A DNA stretch of 64,000 nt from Ancylobacter radicis (GTDB lineage: Bacteria; Pseudomonadota; Alphaproteobacteria; Rhizobiales; Xanthobacteraceae). The notes under the pieces are model-generated. The model worked only from the letters and a program-made list of their open reading frames with translations. It made no database searches and was not told the origin of the DNA. The stretch is from the NCBI RefSeq assembly GCF_018449475.1, contig NZ_JAHCQH010000015.1:806001-870000 (forward strand), in the 5' to 3' direction. Made by a program: the position numbers and the translations under genes. Of the stretch, positions 9,651-18,454 are shown piece after piece (the first letter of the stretch is position 1; the number at the start of each line of letters is the position of its first letter).

Positions 9651-10790
9651 TCAGAACACCCGGCGGCCGGCGAGGAACACCTCGCCTACCACCGGCGTGT
9701 CGTCGACGAGTCGGAAGCGCAGCAGGTCGGCCCGCAGCCCCTCGGCCAGCCGGCCGCGATCGTCGAGCCGGGCCAGACGGGCGGGGGCGGCGGTCACCAG
9801 CGCCAGCGCCTCGGCCAGCGCCAGGCCGGGCGTGCGGGTCAGCGCGATGGCCGCCTGCAACAGGCTGGCCGGCACATAGTCGGAGGCCAGCGCGTCGAGC
9901 AGCCCCTCGCCCGCGAGGTCGCGCATCGACACGCCGCCGGAATGCGAGCCGCCGCGCACCACATTCGGCGCCCCGCCAATGGTAGCGAGGCCCGCCTGGT
10001 GCGCCGCGCGGGCCGCTTCCAGCGTGGTCGGGAATTCGGAAATGGTGCAGCCCGCCGCCCGCGCCTCGTCGACATGGGCCGGCGTCGTGTCGTCATGGCT
10101 GGAAAGCACGATGCCGGAGGCGGAAAACAGCGCGACCATGCGGTCGTAATTGCCGGCCACCGCGCCGCGCGCCCGCTCGATCCGATCCGCCACCTCGCGG
10201 TCGAGATCGGCGCCGCCCTTGCCGATGCCGGAGAGATAGACCTTGAGGTGCTCGACATTGCGCCATTGCCGCGTGCCAGGCGTGTGGTCCATCAGCGAGG
10301 CCAGCGCCAGCGTCGGGCGCCCGAGCGCCGCGTCGACCAGCTCGGGCAGGCCGTGATCGGTCAGCTCGCAGCGCAGATGGATGCGGTGATCGACGCGGAA
10401 CAGGCCGCGCGCGGTGCCCTGGTCGACCGCGTCCAGCATTACCTCATAGAGCGCGCGCCGGTCGGCCTTGGCCTGGTCGAAGCCGCCGGCGCAGATCGCA
10501 TCATAGACGGTGGTGACGCCCGAGCCGGCCATCTGCGCGTCATGGGCGAGCGCGGCGGCCCGCGCATCCGGCCAGATCACCTTGGGGCGCGGCACGAAAT
10601 GGCCTTCCAGCGCGTCAGTATGCAGGTCGATCAGGCCGGGCGCGAGAAAATCACCGCCGCAGTCGATCGCGCCGGGGATATGCGAGCGGCCCTCGTCGAG
10701 GGTGCGGATAACGCCGTTCTCATGGACCAGCGTGCCATCGACGACACGGTCCTCCAGAACGAGGCGGGCATGGGTCAGAACGGTTTCCAT
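9651..10790 (-). CDS. phnM: Alpha-D-ribose 1-methylphosphonate 5-triphosphate diphosphatase
   Basis: This 379-residue amidohydrolase-fold enzyme removes pyrophosphate from ribose-1-phosphonate 5-triphosphate in the C-P lyase pathway. The metal-binding LAPGLIDLHTDALEGHF near residue 60 and the late SHDDTTPAHVDEA and GAPNVVRGGSHSG segments fit PhnM. ATG 10790 has AGGCGG upstream and follows a candidate Pho box. The lyase core genes phnG-phnL and phnN are not in this window, so PhnM here depends on partners encoded elsewhere. Confidence 0.93.
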   Translation of the reverse strand: METVLTHARLVLEDRVVDGTLVHENGVIRTLDEGRSHIPGAIDCGGDFLAPGLIDLHTDALEGHFVPRPKVIWPDARAAALAHDAQMAGSGVTTVYDAICAGGFDQAKADRRALYEVMLDAVDQGTARGLFRVDHRIHLRCELTDHGLPELVDAALGRPTLALASLMDHTPGTRQWRNVEHLKVYLSGIGKGGADLDREVADRIERARGAVAGNYDRMVALFSASGIVLSSHDDTTPAHVDEARAAGCTISEFPTTLEAARAAHQAGLATIGGAPNVVRGGSHSGGVSMRDLAGEGLLDALASDYVPASLLQAAIALTRTPGLALAEALALVTAAPARLARLDDRGRLAEGLRADLLRFRLVDDTPVVGEVFLAGRRVF

Positions 10791-10811
10791 CGGCCCGCCT
10801 CTCGCATGTTG

Positions 10812-10830
10812 ATGTGACCGTTCCGTGAAA
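10812..10830 (-). promoter_or_regulatory. Candidate Pho box (PhoB site) upstream of phnM
   Basis: On the minus strand the sequence TTTCACGGAACGGTCACAT has two TxTCA/GGTCA half-sites with an 11-base period, the spacing of PhoB direct repeats. It matches the commonly quoted Pho box at about 14 of 19 positions. It lies 22 bases upstream of the phnM start, between ggt and phnM. This suggests that phosphate starvation controls the three phosphonate genes separately from ggt. Confidence 0.55.
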
Positions 10831-10876
10831 TTTCGCGCGATGTTTGTCCTGCCGAGCCGGGCCCGGCGCGCCGCCC

Positions 10877-12490
10877 TCACACCCCCGCCGCCCCGCCATC
10901 GGCGCGCGGGTCGTGGGTGCCTTCGAAGCCGCTGCGGCCGGGATGGAACACCACCGCCCCGGCATGGCCAAGCCTGTCCGAAACGCCCGGCCCCAGAGGC
11001 TCGATCTCATGGCCGGCACGCTCCAGCCGCTCGGCCAACGCGCCGTCGAAGCCGTGTTCCAGCTTGAGCGAGGTGGAATCGGAGCCCCAGCTTCGCCCGA
11101 GCAGCCAACGCGGGCGCGCCACCGCCGCCCCGAGCGGGACACCGAACAGCGCGTAGCGGCTCAGCACCGCCGCATTGGTCTGCGGCTGGCCTTCCCCGCC
11201 CATGCAGCCAAAGGCGACGACGCGCCCATCCGCCAGTTCCGCGAGCACCGGGTTGAGCGTGTGGAACGGCCGCCGGCCGGGCTCCAGCGGGTTGGTCGCG
11301 CGCGGATCGAGCGAGAAGCTGCTGCCGCGATTCTGCATGAGAACCCCCGTGCCCGGCAGCACCAGCCCGGAGCCGAACTCCCAGTAGATCGACTGGATAT
11401 AGGACACCGTGGTGCCGTGCCGGTCGGCCGCGCCGAGCCAGATCGTGTCGCCCGGCGCGCCCTTGTGCGGCCAGGGCGCGGCGCGGCCCATGTCGATGGC
11501 GGCGACCTCGCGCTCCAGCGCCGTGTCGGTGAGGAAATCGGCGGGATCGACGGTCAGCCGGGAGGCATCCGTCACCACCCGGTCGCGTACCAGAAAGGCC
11601 CGCTTGGTGGCCTCGATCAGCCCGTGCACATGGGCGAGGCTCTCCGGCTGCTTGACGCCCAGCTTGGCGAACAGAGCGAGGATCATCAGCGTCGCCAGCC
11701 CCTGGGTCGGCGGCGGCGAGCCCCAGAGCCGCAGCGTCGGCAGGGCGACGGTGAGCGGCGGGCAGCGCAGCGCGCGGTAGCCGGCGATGTCGGCGCGCGT
11801 CACCGGGCTGCCGGCGCGTTCCAGGTCCGTGGCGATCTCGCGCCCCACATCGCCGCGATAGAAATCCTCCAGTCCGGCCCGGCCGAGCTGCTCCAGCGTG
11901 TCGGCGAGGCGCCCCTGCCGCAGCAGCGCGCCCTGCGCCGGCACCGTCCCGTCGGCGGCCAGGAAGACCTCGGCAAAACCGGGGACGGCGGCAAGCTCGT
12001 CCTTCTTCAGCGCGGTGAGCCGGTGCTGCGAGGCGCTGACCGGGGAGCCGGCGCGGGCATGGTCGAGCGCCGCCTCCAGCAGCCGACGGACCGGCATCCG
12101 CCCGCCCAGCGCGCGCGCCGTCTCCAGCGCCAGCGTCCAGCCGCCGACCTGTCCGGGCACGGTGAGCGCGGCGAGCGGCCCGCGCACGGGCACCTCGTCA
12201 TAGCCGCGCTCGCGGTAGAAGGCGCGGCTCGCCTTCGCCCCCGCGGGACCCGCCGCCTCGATATAGGCGACGCGGCCCTTGGCATCGCGGATCAGCCAGA
12301 AGCCGTCACCGCCGAGATGGTTCATGTGCGGGTAGACCACGGCGATGGCGGCGGCGGCGGCGAGCGCGGCCTCCACCGCATTGCCGCCCTCTTCCAGCAC
12401 GGCGCGGCCGGCCTCGGTCGCCAGATGATGCGGGCTTGCCACCATGCCGGCGCCGGCACGCACGCTCTCGTGAACGTCCCCGTGACCCAT
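10877..12490 (-). CDS. Gamma-glutamyltransferase family protein
   Basis: This 537-residue protein belongs to the Ntn-hydrolase family that is made as a precursor and cleaves itself before a nucleophilic threonine. The N-terminal ASPHHLATEAGRAVLEEGGNA and the late WEFGSGLVLPGTGVLMQNRG are family hallmarks. The cleavage Thr is probably in APGDTIWLGAAD, where classical enzymes have TTH, so this belongs to the divergent GGT-like branch. No clear signal peptide is present and the protein is probably cytosolic. ATG 12490 follows GGGGAG. Its substrate may not be glutathione. Confidence 0.85.
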   Translation of the reverse strand: MGHGDVHESVRAGAGMVASPHHLATEAGRAVLEEGGNAVEAALAAAAAIAVVYPHMNHLGGDGFWLIRDAKGRVAYIEAAGPAGAKASRAFYRERGYDEVPVRGPLAALTVPGQVGGWTLALETARALGGRMPVRRLLEAALDHARAGSPVSASQHRLTALKKDELAAVPGFAEVFLAADGTVPAQGALLRQGRLADTLEQLGRAGLEDFYRGDVGREIATDLERAGSPVTRADIAGYRALRCPPLTVALPTLRLWGSPPPTQGLATLMILALFAKLGVKQPESLAHVHGLIEATKRAFLVRDRVVTDASRLTVDPADFLTDTALEREVAAIDMGRAAPWPHKGAPGDTIWLGAADRHGTTVSYIQSIYWEFGSGLVLPGTGVLMQNRGSSFSLDPRATNPLEPGRRPFHTLNPVLAELADGRVVAFGCMGGEGQPQTNAAVLSRYALFGVPLGAAVARPRWLLGRSWGSDSTSLKLEHGFDGALAERLERAGHEIEPLGPGVSDRLGHAGAVVFHPGRSGFEGTHDPRADGGAAGV

Positions 12491-12575
12491 GCCTGTTCTC
12501 CCCTGCGGTGGCGTGCGCTTGACCCGCGCGTCGCGGCATAGCAGTTTGCCGGCCGCCGAATAAGACGGAACGAGA

Positions 12576-12818
12576 ATGATGAGCACGGGCCGACGCATCC
12601 GCTGGGACAATGTGAGCACGGTGATCAGCGCCGCGATCCTGCTCGGCGCCGAGCTGATCGGCGCCGGCCTCGCCGCCGGCTGGGCGATCGCCGCGCTGTT
12701 CGACGCCAGCCTGGCGTGGGAGCTGGCCTTTGAGGGCGTGTTCGCCCTGCTCGCCCTCTACGGCGTCTATCGTTTCGTGATGAAGGCGAAGTCGGTCGAG
12801 CCCTTCGTCGAGGGCTGA
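12576..12818 (+). CDS. Small two-helix membrane protein, unknown function
   Basis: This 80-residue protein has two hydrophobic helices (about 15-42 and 48-68) and polar ends, indicating a small inner-membrane protein. It diverges from the gamma-glutamyltransferase gene. Two adjacent ATG codons (12576, 12579) could start it, and the ribosome site is weak. Codon choice is like its high-GC neighbours. I do not recognise a family with a known role. Confidence 0.6.
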   Translation: MMSTGRRIRWDNVSTVISAAILLGAELIGAGLAAGWAIAALFDASLAWELAFEGVFALLALYGVYRFVMKAKSVEPFVEG

Positions 12819-13488
12819 CGCCCCAGCGGGGCGGACCATCCGGCCCTGGCAGAACGGTGCGGGCCGAATCAGGCCCCGCGCGGAGAGCGACGCCGGCGGG
12901 CGCGCCGCGATGGCGGGAATACAGATCGCCCCCGGCTCCACCGTCGACTACCGCTTGATTTATGAGCACGCGGAAATTGCAGGCTTAGGGCAGAAAAACT
13001 GCCCTACCCGCTTGCATGTGACAGTAGAACTCCATACATCCCGCCTTGCCCAATATTCGCACGTGCCTGTGGTCGCGTGCCGATCGGCGGAAGTCCGGAC
13101 AAGAGGCCGGAAAATCGCCAGTCAGATCGGTAGCCGGAGGCGAAACCGGCGCACCTCGCTCTCAGCGGGGAACGTGACTTGAAGCAACGACGTAGCGGGC
13201 TTTTTTGGTCTCTGTCGGCCCTCCAAAGGTCGGGAAACTGAAGAGGCACTACTTCTTGCCGGGCGTGCGGTCGGGTTTCCCGTACCAAGCGAAGGCATCG
13301 AACAAACGTTTGCGCTCTCCACATGCGCCAGCGATTGCATTCGTGCCACGGCTCCATTCCATCCGGCCTTGCGGCAAAACCGTGCGGCCGGCGAACGGAT
13401 GCGCATTCTCGCCATACCTGCGGCCCACTGGCGCCGCGGGCGGGTGTTCGCATCTCTGGGTCCTTGCTTCGGGTCTGTGGAGAGCGCC
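12819..13488 (+). ncRNA. Long gene-free leader before ornithine decarboxylase; candidate speF-type regulatory RNA
   Basis: No convincing gene is seen in these 670 bases. From about 13140 to 13488 the sequence is rich in short inverted repeats, such as CGGCC...GGTCG at 13223-13240, CGGG-TTT-CCCG near 13272 and CAAACGTTTG near 13302. It also has a run of six T at 13202. Alphaproteobacterial ornithine decarboxylase genes are known to carry a long structured 5' leader, the speF motif (RF00518), and this region has the right place and size. I could not test the covariance model. The 12819-13000 part shows nothing recognisable. Confidence 0.45.
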
Positions 13489-14619
13489 ATGACCGACCGT
13501 ATTCGCGAATTTCTGCGTAACCGACGCGAGGATGGTCCCTGCGTCGTCGTCGATCTCGATGTCGTGCGGGCGAACTACGCCGCCTTTGCGCGCGCTTTGC
13601 CCGACACCCGCGTGTTCTACGCGGTGAAGGCCAATCCCGATGCGGCCGTGCTGAACGCGCTGGCCGAGATGGGCTCGTGCTTCGATTGCGCCTCGGTCAA
13701 CGAGATCCTGATGGTTCTCGCCACCGGCGCCACCGCCGAGCGCATCTCCTTCGGCAACACCATCAAGAAGGAGCGCGACGTGGCGCGCGCCTTCGAGCTG
13801 GGTGTGCGCCTGTTCGCCGTCGACAGCGTGGAAGAGGTCGAGAAGATCGCCCGCGTCGCCGCCGGCGCCAAGGTGTTCTGCCGCATCCTGTGCGACGGCG
13901 CCGGCGCCGAATGGCCGCTCTCGCGCAAGTTCGGCTGCGAGCCGGAGATGGCGGTGGACGTGCTGGAGCACGCGCATCGCCTCGGCCTCGAAGCCCATGG
14001 CGTGTCGTTCCATGTCGGCTCCCAGCAGAAGAATGTCGATGCGTGGGATTCCGCGCTGGCCTCGGCCGCGGCGATCTTCAATGCCTGCGCCGAGCGGGGT
14101 TTCTCGCTCTCGCTGGTCAATATGGGCGGTGGTTTCCCGGCCAAGTACCTGCAGGACGTGCCGGCCGCCGAAGCCTATGGCGAGGCAATCTTCCGCGCCC
14201 TGTCGCGTCACTTCGGCAATGTCATCCCGCAGACCATCATCGAGCCGGGTCGCGGCATGGTTGGCGCGGCCGGCCTGATCGAGGCCGAGGTCGTGCTGAT
14301 CTCGAAGAAGTCGGAGACCGACGCGGTGCGTTGGGTCTATCTCGACATCGGCAAGTTCGGCGGTCTCGCCGAGACGATGGACGAGGCGATCCGCTACCCG
14401 ATCGTGACGCCGCATGACGGCGACGCGACCGAGCCCTGCGTGCTCGCCGGCCCGACCTGCGATTCGGCCGACGTGCTCTACGAGAAGACCCCGGTCATGC
14501 TGCCGGTGTCGCTCGCCATTGGCGACAAGGTGCTCATCGAAGCGACCGGCGCCTACACCACCACCTATTCGGCGGTGGCGTTCAACGGCTTCGAACCGCT
14601 GCGATCCTACGTGATCTGA
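13489..14619 (+). CDS. Ornithine decarboxylase, group IV PLP (alanine racemase fold)
   Basis: This 376-residue enzyme makes putrescine from ornithine. Features seen are PLP lysine K47 in YAVKANPD, His175 in VSFHVGSQ, the phosphate-binding EPGRG at 252-256, and GPTCDSAD at 321-328 with the catalytic Cys324 supplied to the partner subunit. These identify a eukaryotic-like ornithine (or lysine/ornithine) decarboxylase. ATG 13489 has GGAGAG upstream. The reading frame stays open upstream, and an in-frame ATG at 13399 would add 30 non-conserved residues. GNAT and homospermidine synthase genes follow on the same strand. Confidence 0.93.
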   Translation: MTDRIREFLRNRREDGPCVVVDLDVVRANYAAFARALPDTRVFYAVKANPDAAVLNALAEMGSCFDCASVNEILMVLATGATAERISFGNTIKKERDVARAFELGVRLFAVDSVEEVEKIARVAAGAKVFCRILCDGAGAEWPLSRKFGCEPEMAVDVLEHAHRLGLEAHGVSFHVGSQQKNVDAWDSALASAAAIFNACAERGFSLSLVNMGGGFPAKYLQDVPAAEAYGEAIFRALSRHFGNVIPQTIIEPGRGMVGAAGLIEAEVVLISKKSETDAVRWVYLDIGKFGGLAETMDEAIRYPIVTPHDGDATEPCVLAGPTCDSADVLYEKTPVMLPVSLAIGDKVLIEATGAYTTTYSAVAFNGFEPLRSYVI

Positions 14620-14654
14620 GCGGCCCTTTCAGACACCCCTGTCAAACGCCCCTC

Positions 14655-14677
14655 ATGGCCGGGCTCGACCCGGCCAT
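14655..14677. terminator. Hairpin after ornithine decarboxylase (half of a REP element)
   Basis: ATGGCCGGG-5 nt-CCCGGCCAT forms a 9-bp stem 35 bases after the decarboxylase stop. The sequence is one arm of the family A repeats seen elsewhere in the window. It has no T tract, so it may only stabilise the transcript end. Confidence 0.4.
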
Positions 14678-14808
14678 CCAGCCTTCCGCCGACGGATCGG
14701 CTGAATCACCGGGATCAACCCCGGCGGTTGAGGGCGCGCGCGACGCCGAGCGCCTTTCACAATTCCCTTTCCTCTTTTTCCCGGCAAAGCCGGGTTTTGG
14801 AGGCCGCC

Positions 14809-15438
14809 ATGGCTCTTGTCTCCGCACACGCCGTCGCTTCTGTCGCCCCCCTCAACACCGTTGCCACGCCCGCGATCTCGCTGGAGCGTCCGGCCGACCT
14901 CGCCCAGCGCGAGGCGCTGCTCGATCTCGCCTTCGGCCGCGCCGCCCGGCTGGCCAAGACCTCCGAGCGCCTGCGCGAGGGCCGCAAGCCGGCTGACGGG
15001 CTGGCCTTCGCCGCCCATGGCGCGGATGGCCGTGTCATCGGCACGCTGCGCCTGTGGCATGTCGCGGCCGGTCCGGGCCGTCCGGCGCTGCTGCTCGGCC
15101 CGCTGGCGATCCATCCCTGGTTCCGCGACCGGGGCCTCGGCAAGGCGATGATGACCACCGCCATCAACGAGGCCGCGCGCCTCGGCCATGGCGCCATCCT
15201 GCTGGTCGGCGACGCGCCCTATTATGCGCGCTTCGGCTTCGACGTGGCGCTGACCGAAGGCCTGTGGCTGCCCGGCGCCTTCGAACGCTCGCGCTTCCTC
15301 GGGCTGGAGCTGAAGGCGGGCGCGCTCAGCGGCGCGCGCGGCCTCGTCAGCCCGACCGGCGCGCCGGTCGAGGCGCCGAGCCTCACCGACCTGATCGCCC
15401 GCGAGAGCGATGCCGGCGCGCTGAAGCGCAGCGCCTGA
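14809..15438 (+). CDS. GNAT family N-acetyltransferase (YhbS-like)
   Basis: This 209-residue protein has the GNAT fold: acetyl-CoA motif A is LLLGPLAIHPWFRDRGLGKAM (the R-x-x-G-x-G/A loop is RDRGLGKA), followed by ILLVGDAPYYARFGFD typical of the YhbS subgroup. ATG 14809 follows GGAGG by five bases. It lies between ornithine decarboxylase and homospermidine synthase on the same strand, an arrangement that recurs in alphaproteobacteria. A polyamine substrate is possible but not shown by the sequence. Confidence 0.82.
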   Translation: MALVSAHAVASVAPLNTVATPAISLERPADLAQREALLDLAFGRAARLAKTSERLREGRKPADGLAFAAHGADGRVIGTLRLWHVAAGPGRPALLLGPLAIHPWFRDRGLGKAMMTTAINEAARLGHGAILLVGDAPYYARFGFDVALTEGLWLPGAFERSRFLGLELKAGALSGARGLVSPTGAPVEAPSLTDLIARESDAGALKRSA

Positions 15439-15460
15439 GTATCGACCGACACATCGATGA

Positions 15461-15483
15461 AGGACCGGGCCACGCCCGGTCCT
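15461..15483. terminator. Strong hairpin after the GNAT gene
   Basis: AGGACCGGGC-CAC-GCCCGGTCCT is a perfect 10-bp stem with a three-base loop, 22 bases after the acetyltransferase stop. No T run follows. It lies between convergent genes and probably ends or protects transcripts. Confidence 0.55.
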
Positions 15484-15639
15484 GACGGGCCACTCTCCCG
15501 ATTTCCCATCGGAGGGGCAAGGCGTGCCCCACGTTCTCCCGCCCTCACCGGCGCGGATCGAGCGCGCGGCGCCCGCCCCTCCGCTCCCATCGGACGGGAT
15601 GGGGTCGAGCTTGCGGGTTCCCCGGCCTCCCCCGCCGGG

Positions 15640-16440
15640 TCAGAACTCGACGTCGAGCTCCTCCATCTCGTCCGGTTCCACCAGCGCCTGCGCGGTCCAG
15701 TCGCGCAGCGGCGCGAAGGCCAGCATGGTCTGGCAATAGGCCGCGCTCACCGGCTCCAGCGGCACGTCATAGGTGCGGAAGCGCGTGCAGACCGGGGCGT
15801 ACATCGCGTCCGCCACGGTCGGCGCGGTGCCGAACAGATACGGCCCGCCATAGGTCTTCAGGCACTCGCGCCAGATCGCGACGATGCGCAAGATGTCGCC
15901 CTGTGCCCCCGCCCAGACCTTGAAGCCGGGATGATGCGCCTTGAGGCTCATCGGCAGCGCCGAGCGCAGATTGGCGAAGCCCGAATGCATTTCGCCGGAA
16001 ATGGCGCGGCAATGGGCCCGTGCTGCGCGATCCTTGGGCAGCAGCCCCGCCTCCGGGAACAGCTCGTTGAGATATTCGGCGATGGCCAGCGTGTCCCAGA
16101 TGCGCATCCCCTCATGATCGAGGCGCGGCACGAGGAAGGAGGAGGACTGGAGCAGCAGCTCGGCGCGGATGCTCGGATCATCCGCCGAGACGCGCGCTTC
16201 CTCGAAATCGATGCCGGCCATGCGGCACAGCAGATAGCCGCGCAGCGACCAGGAGGAGTAGTTCTTGCTGGAGATCGTCAGCACCGCCTTCGGCGCCGCT
16301 TTGATCCTGGGTGCGCCAGCTTTTGCCGCACCCGCCTTTGCCGCGCCGGCCTTTGCAGCACTGGCTTTCGCGGGACCTGCCTTGGCAGCACTGGCTTTGG
16401 CCGGGCGGACCCTGGCGGGCGTGTCGGTCGGCGCGGGCAT
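15640..16440 (-). CDS. Glutathione S-transferase family protein with Ala/Lys-rich N-terminal tail
   Basis: Residues 52-266 form a GST: the thioredoxin-like part starts AVLTISSKNYSSWSLRGYLL with a Ser active-site region. It continues FLVPRLDHEGMRIWDTLAIAEYL, followed by an all-helical domain. Residues 10-45 are an unusual low-complexity tail of repeated AKA/AKAG units, basic and disordered, like histone H1 or AlgP tails. In DNA this is a run of imperfect 15-base repeats at about 16310-16412. ATG 16440 opens the tail, and no start nearer the GST fold is better. The tail may bind nucleic acid or polymer granules, which is speculative. Confidence 0.82.
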   Translation of the reverse strand: MPAPTDTPARVRPAKASAAKAGPAKASAAKAGAAKAGAAKAGAPRIKAAPKAVLTISSKNYSSWSLRGYLLCRMAGIDFEEARVSADDPSIRAELLLQSSSFLVPRLDHEGMRIWDTLAIAEYLNELFPEAGLLPKDRAARAHCRAISGEMHSGFANLRSALPMSLKAHHPGFKVWAGAQGDILRIVAIWRECLKTYGGPYLFGTAPTVADAMYAPVCTRFRTYDVPLEPVSAAYCQTMLAFAPLRDWTAQALVEPDEMEELDVEF

Positions 16441-16842
16441 GGCAAGCGTCCTGTGTCGGGGGCCGTCGGCAGGCGCGAACGGCGTCGAGGCGGGCGAAGG
16501 ATGGATGCCCCGGAGGCAAACACTATTCGTGCCATCCCTGATGACAGGCCGGGACCGTCCCGCGCGCCATCGGCCGCAACCGGTCCGGCACGCCGCTTGC
16601 CCGTAGCCCGGTGAGCCGCCGCCGATACGGCCTGCCGGATGTTTTTCCTGTCGCGGGCGAGGCGGGGACGCGCTAGCGTTGCCGACCGCCTGATCTGCAC
16701 CTTGCCGACCCTGCCTTGCCGACCCTGCCTTGCCGCCCCCGCCTCGCCGAACCTGACACGCCGCGCCGACCCGCCTTCCGCCTCTATCCCCGCCCCGAGG
16801 GCGCCCCCGCGAGCCGTGCGTGAACCCGCCCATGAACCGCCC
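16441..16842. other. Divergent intergenic region with 14-base tandem repeat
   Basis: No gene is supported between the GST and phaZ. The only structure seen is a tandem array of four 14-base units (CCTTGCCGACCCTG, two exact and two diverged) at 16700-16755. Both promoters must lie here, but no clear -35/-10 pair stands out. Confidence 0.6.
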
Positions 16843-18066
16843 ATGATGTATGCCGCCTATCAGGCCCAGGCCGATCTGTTCGATCCGATGCGCGCCGCCG
16901 CCCGCATGTCGCGCCGGCTGCTCGACACGACGCTGGGCGCGGCATTCGGCGACACGGTGCTGCTGCGCAACCTCTCGGCCGCCTTCGAGATGATCGAGCG
17001 CGCCGGGCTCAGCCATGCCCGCCCCTCCTTCGGGGTGGATCAGGTGATGGTCGGCAATCGCGAGGTCGAGGTGCGCGAGGAGGTGGCGGCGGAACTGCCA
17101 TTCGGCCGGCTGATCCATTTCGCCAAGGATATCGAGCAGGCCCAGCCCCGCCTCCTCGTCGTCGCCCCGCTCTCGGGCCATTTCGCGACCCTGCTGCAGG
17201 ACACGGTGAAGACCCTGCTGCCGGAGAACGACGTCTACATCACCGACTGGCTGAACGCCCGCGACGTGCCGCTCAGCGCCGGCGCCTTCGGCTTCGACGA
17301 TTATGTCGCCCATGTCATCGGCTTCCTGGAGGCGATCGGGCCGGGCGCCCATGTGCTCGCGGTGTGCCAGCCCTGCGTGCAGGTGCTCGCCGCCAGCGCG
17401 GTGATGGCGCAGCAGGACAACCCGGCCCAGCCGCTGTCGATGACGCTGATGGCCGGGCCGGTCGACACCCGCATCAGCCCGACCAAGGTCAACGAACTCG
17501 CCACCTCGAAGCCGCTCGACTGGTTCGAGCAGAACCTAATCGCCACCGTGCCGCCGGGCTTCGCCGGCTCCGGGCGGCGGGTCTATCCCGGCTTCGTGCA
17601 GGTCGGCGCCTTCATGGCGATGAACATGGAGCGGCATGTGAAGGCGCATGTCGAGCTGTTCGAGAACCTCTCCATGGGCGAGCACGAGAAGGCGCGCACC
17701 ACCAAGGCCTTCTATGACGAGTATTTCGCCGTGCTCGACCTCGCCGCCGAATTCTATCTGGAGACCATCCGCATCGTCTTCCAGGAGCACGACCTGCCGC
17801 GCGGCGTGCTGACCTATCGCGGCGAGCGGGTGGATTTCCGCGCCATCCGCCGCACCGCGCTGCTCACCGTGGAAGGCGAGCGCGACGACATCTGCGCCGT
17901 CGGCCAGACCATGGCGGCGCAGGACATCTGCACCAGCCTGCGCCCGCATCTGCGCCGCCACCACATGCAGGCCGGCGTCGGCCATTACGGCGTGTTCTCG
18001 GGCCGGCGCTGGAAGGGCCAGGTCTACCCGCTGGTGCGCAACCACATCCTCGCCAGCGACGCCTGA
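16843..18066 (+). CDS. phaZ: Intracellular polyhydroxybutyrate depolymerase
   Basis: This 407-residue protein matches the PhaZ family of intracellular depolymerases acting on native PHB granules. The nucleophile is Cys175 in VLAVCQPCVQV, the cysteine-type lipase box of this group. The later GPVDTRISPTKVNELA, TVEGERDDICAVGQT and GVGHYGVFSGRRW (catalytic His) segments are characteristic. The start is ATG 16843 or 16846, opening the conserved MYAAYQAQADL. A longer in-frame reading upstream is low-complexity and unlikely. It implies that the cell stores PHB. Confidence 0.93.
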   Translation: MMYAAYQAQADLFDPMRAAARMSRRLLDTTLGAAFGDTVLLRNLSAAFEMIERAGLSHARPSFGVDQVMVGNREVEVREEVAAELPFGRLIHFAKDIEQAQPRLLVVAPLSGHFATLLQDTVKTLLPENDVYITDWLNARDVPLSAGAFGFDDYVAHVIGFLEAIGPGAHVLAVCQPCVQVLAASAVMAQQDNPAQPLSMTLMAGPVDTRISPTKVNELATSKPLDWFEQNLIATVPPGFAGSGRRVYPGFVQVGAFMAMNMERHVKAHVELFENLSMGEHEKARTTKAFYDEYFAVLDLAAEFYLETIRIVFQEHDLPRGVLTYRGERVDFRAIRRTALLTVEGERDDICAVGQTMAAQDICTSLRPHLRRHHMQAGVGHYGVFSGRRWKGQVYPLVRNHILASDA

Positions 18067-18454
18067 GCGGGGCTCACGGCTGACCGGCAGGCGAGGGGCG
18101 GCCCGTCCTGTGTCCTTCGAGGCCCGAGGCAAGCCTCGGGCACCTCAGGATGACGACACGCCGCGACAGCCGCCTCAACCGGATTCCTCTGCCCTGTCGC
18201 CGTCATGCTGAGGTGCGAGCGCAGAGAGCCTCGAAGCACGCAGGGGCCTGGGGAATGGGATGGTCTTACCTCTCCCCGTCGGGGAGAGGTTGCCGCGCAG
18301 CAGCGGGTGAGGGCCTTCATGGCCCGGCCCAGGTTTCATCTGCAACGCAACTGCGCCCCCGTCACGCGCCCGTCACCATTGACGCGGCAGGCTTGGCTCC
18401 GCATGGTGCGCGCCGCCAATCTTTCCCCTTGAGAACAAAGGAGTCCCCCCGAGA
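18067..18454. repeat. Gene-free region with REP-like elements before homospermidine synthase
   Basis: This holds a family B element in reverse (18107-18155), one forward (18201-18244), and an inverted CTCTCCCCGTCGGGGAGAGG hairpin at 18271-18290. The latter belongs to another common repeat type continuing to about 18320. From 18330 on nothing is recognisable except an AAGGAG ribosome site before hss. The promoter for hss, if separate, is not obvious. Confidence 0.7.

Noticed and set aside
16700..16755. CRISPR-like repeat array
   Set aside because: The four 14-base units are directly adjacent without spacers, and no cas genes are present.
16639..16842. Longer N-terminus for the PHB depolymerase
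   Set aside because: The upstream frame is low-complexity Pro/Ala/Arg sequence containing the tandem DNA repeat. Family N-termini begin at MYAAYQ.
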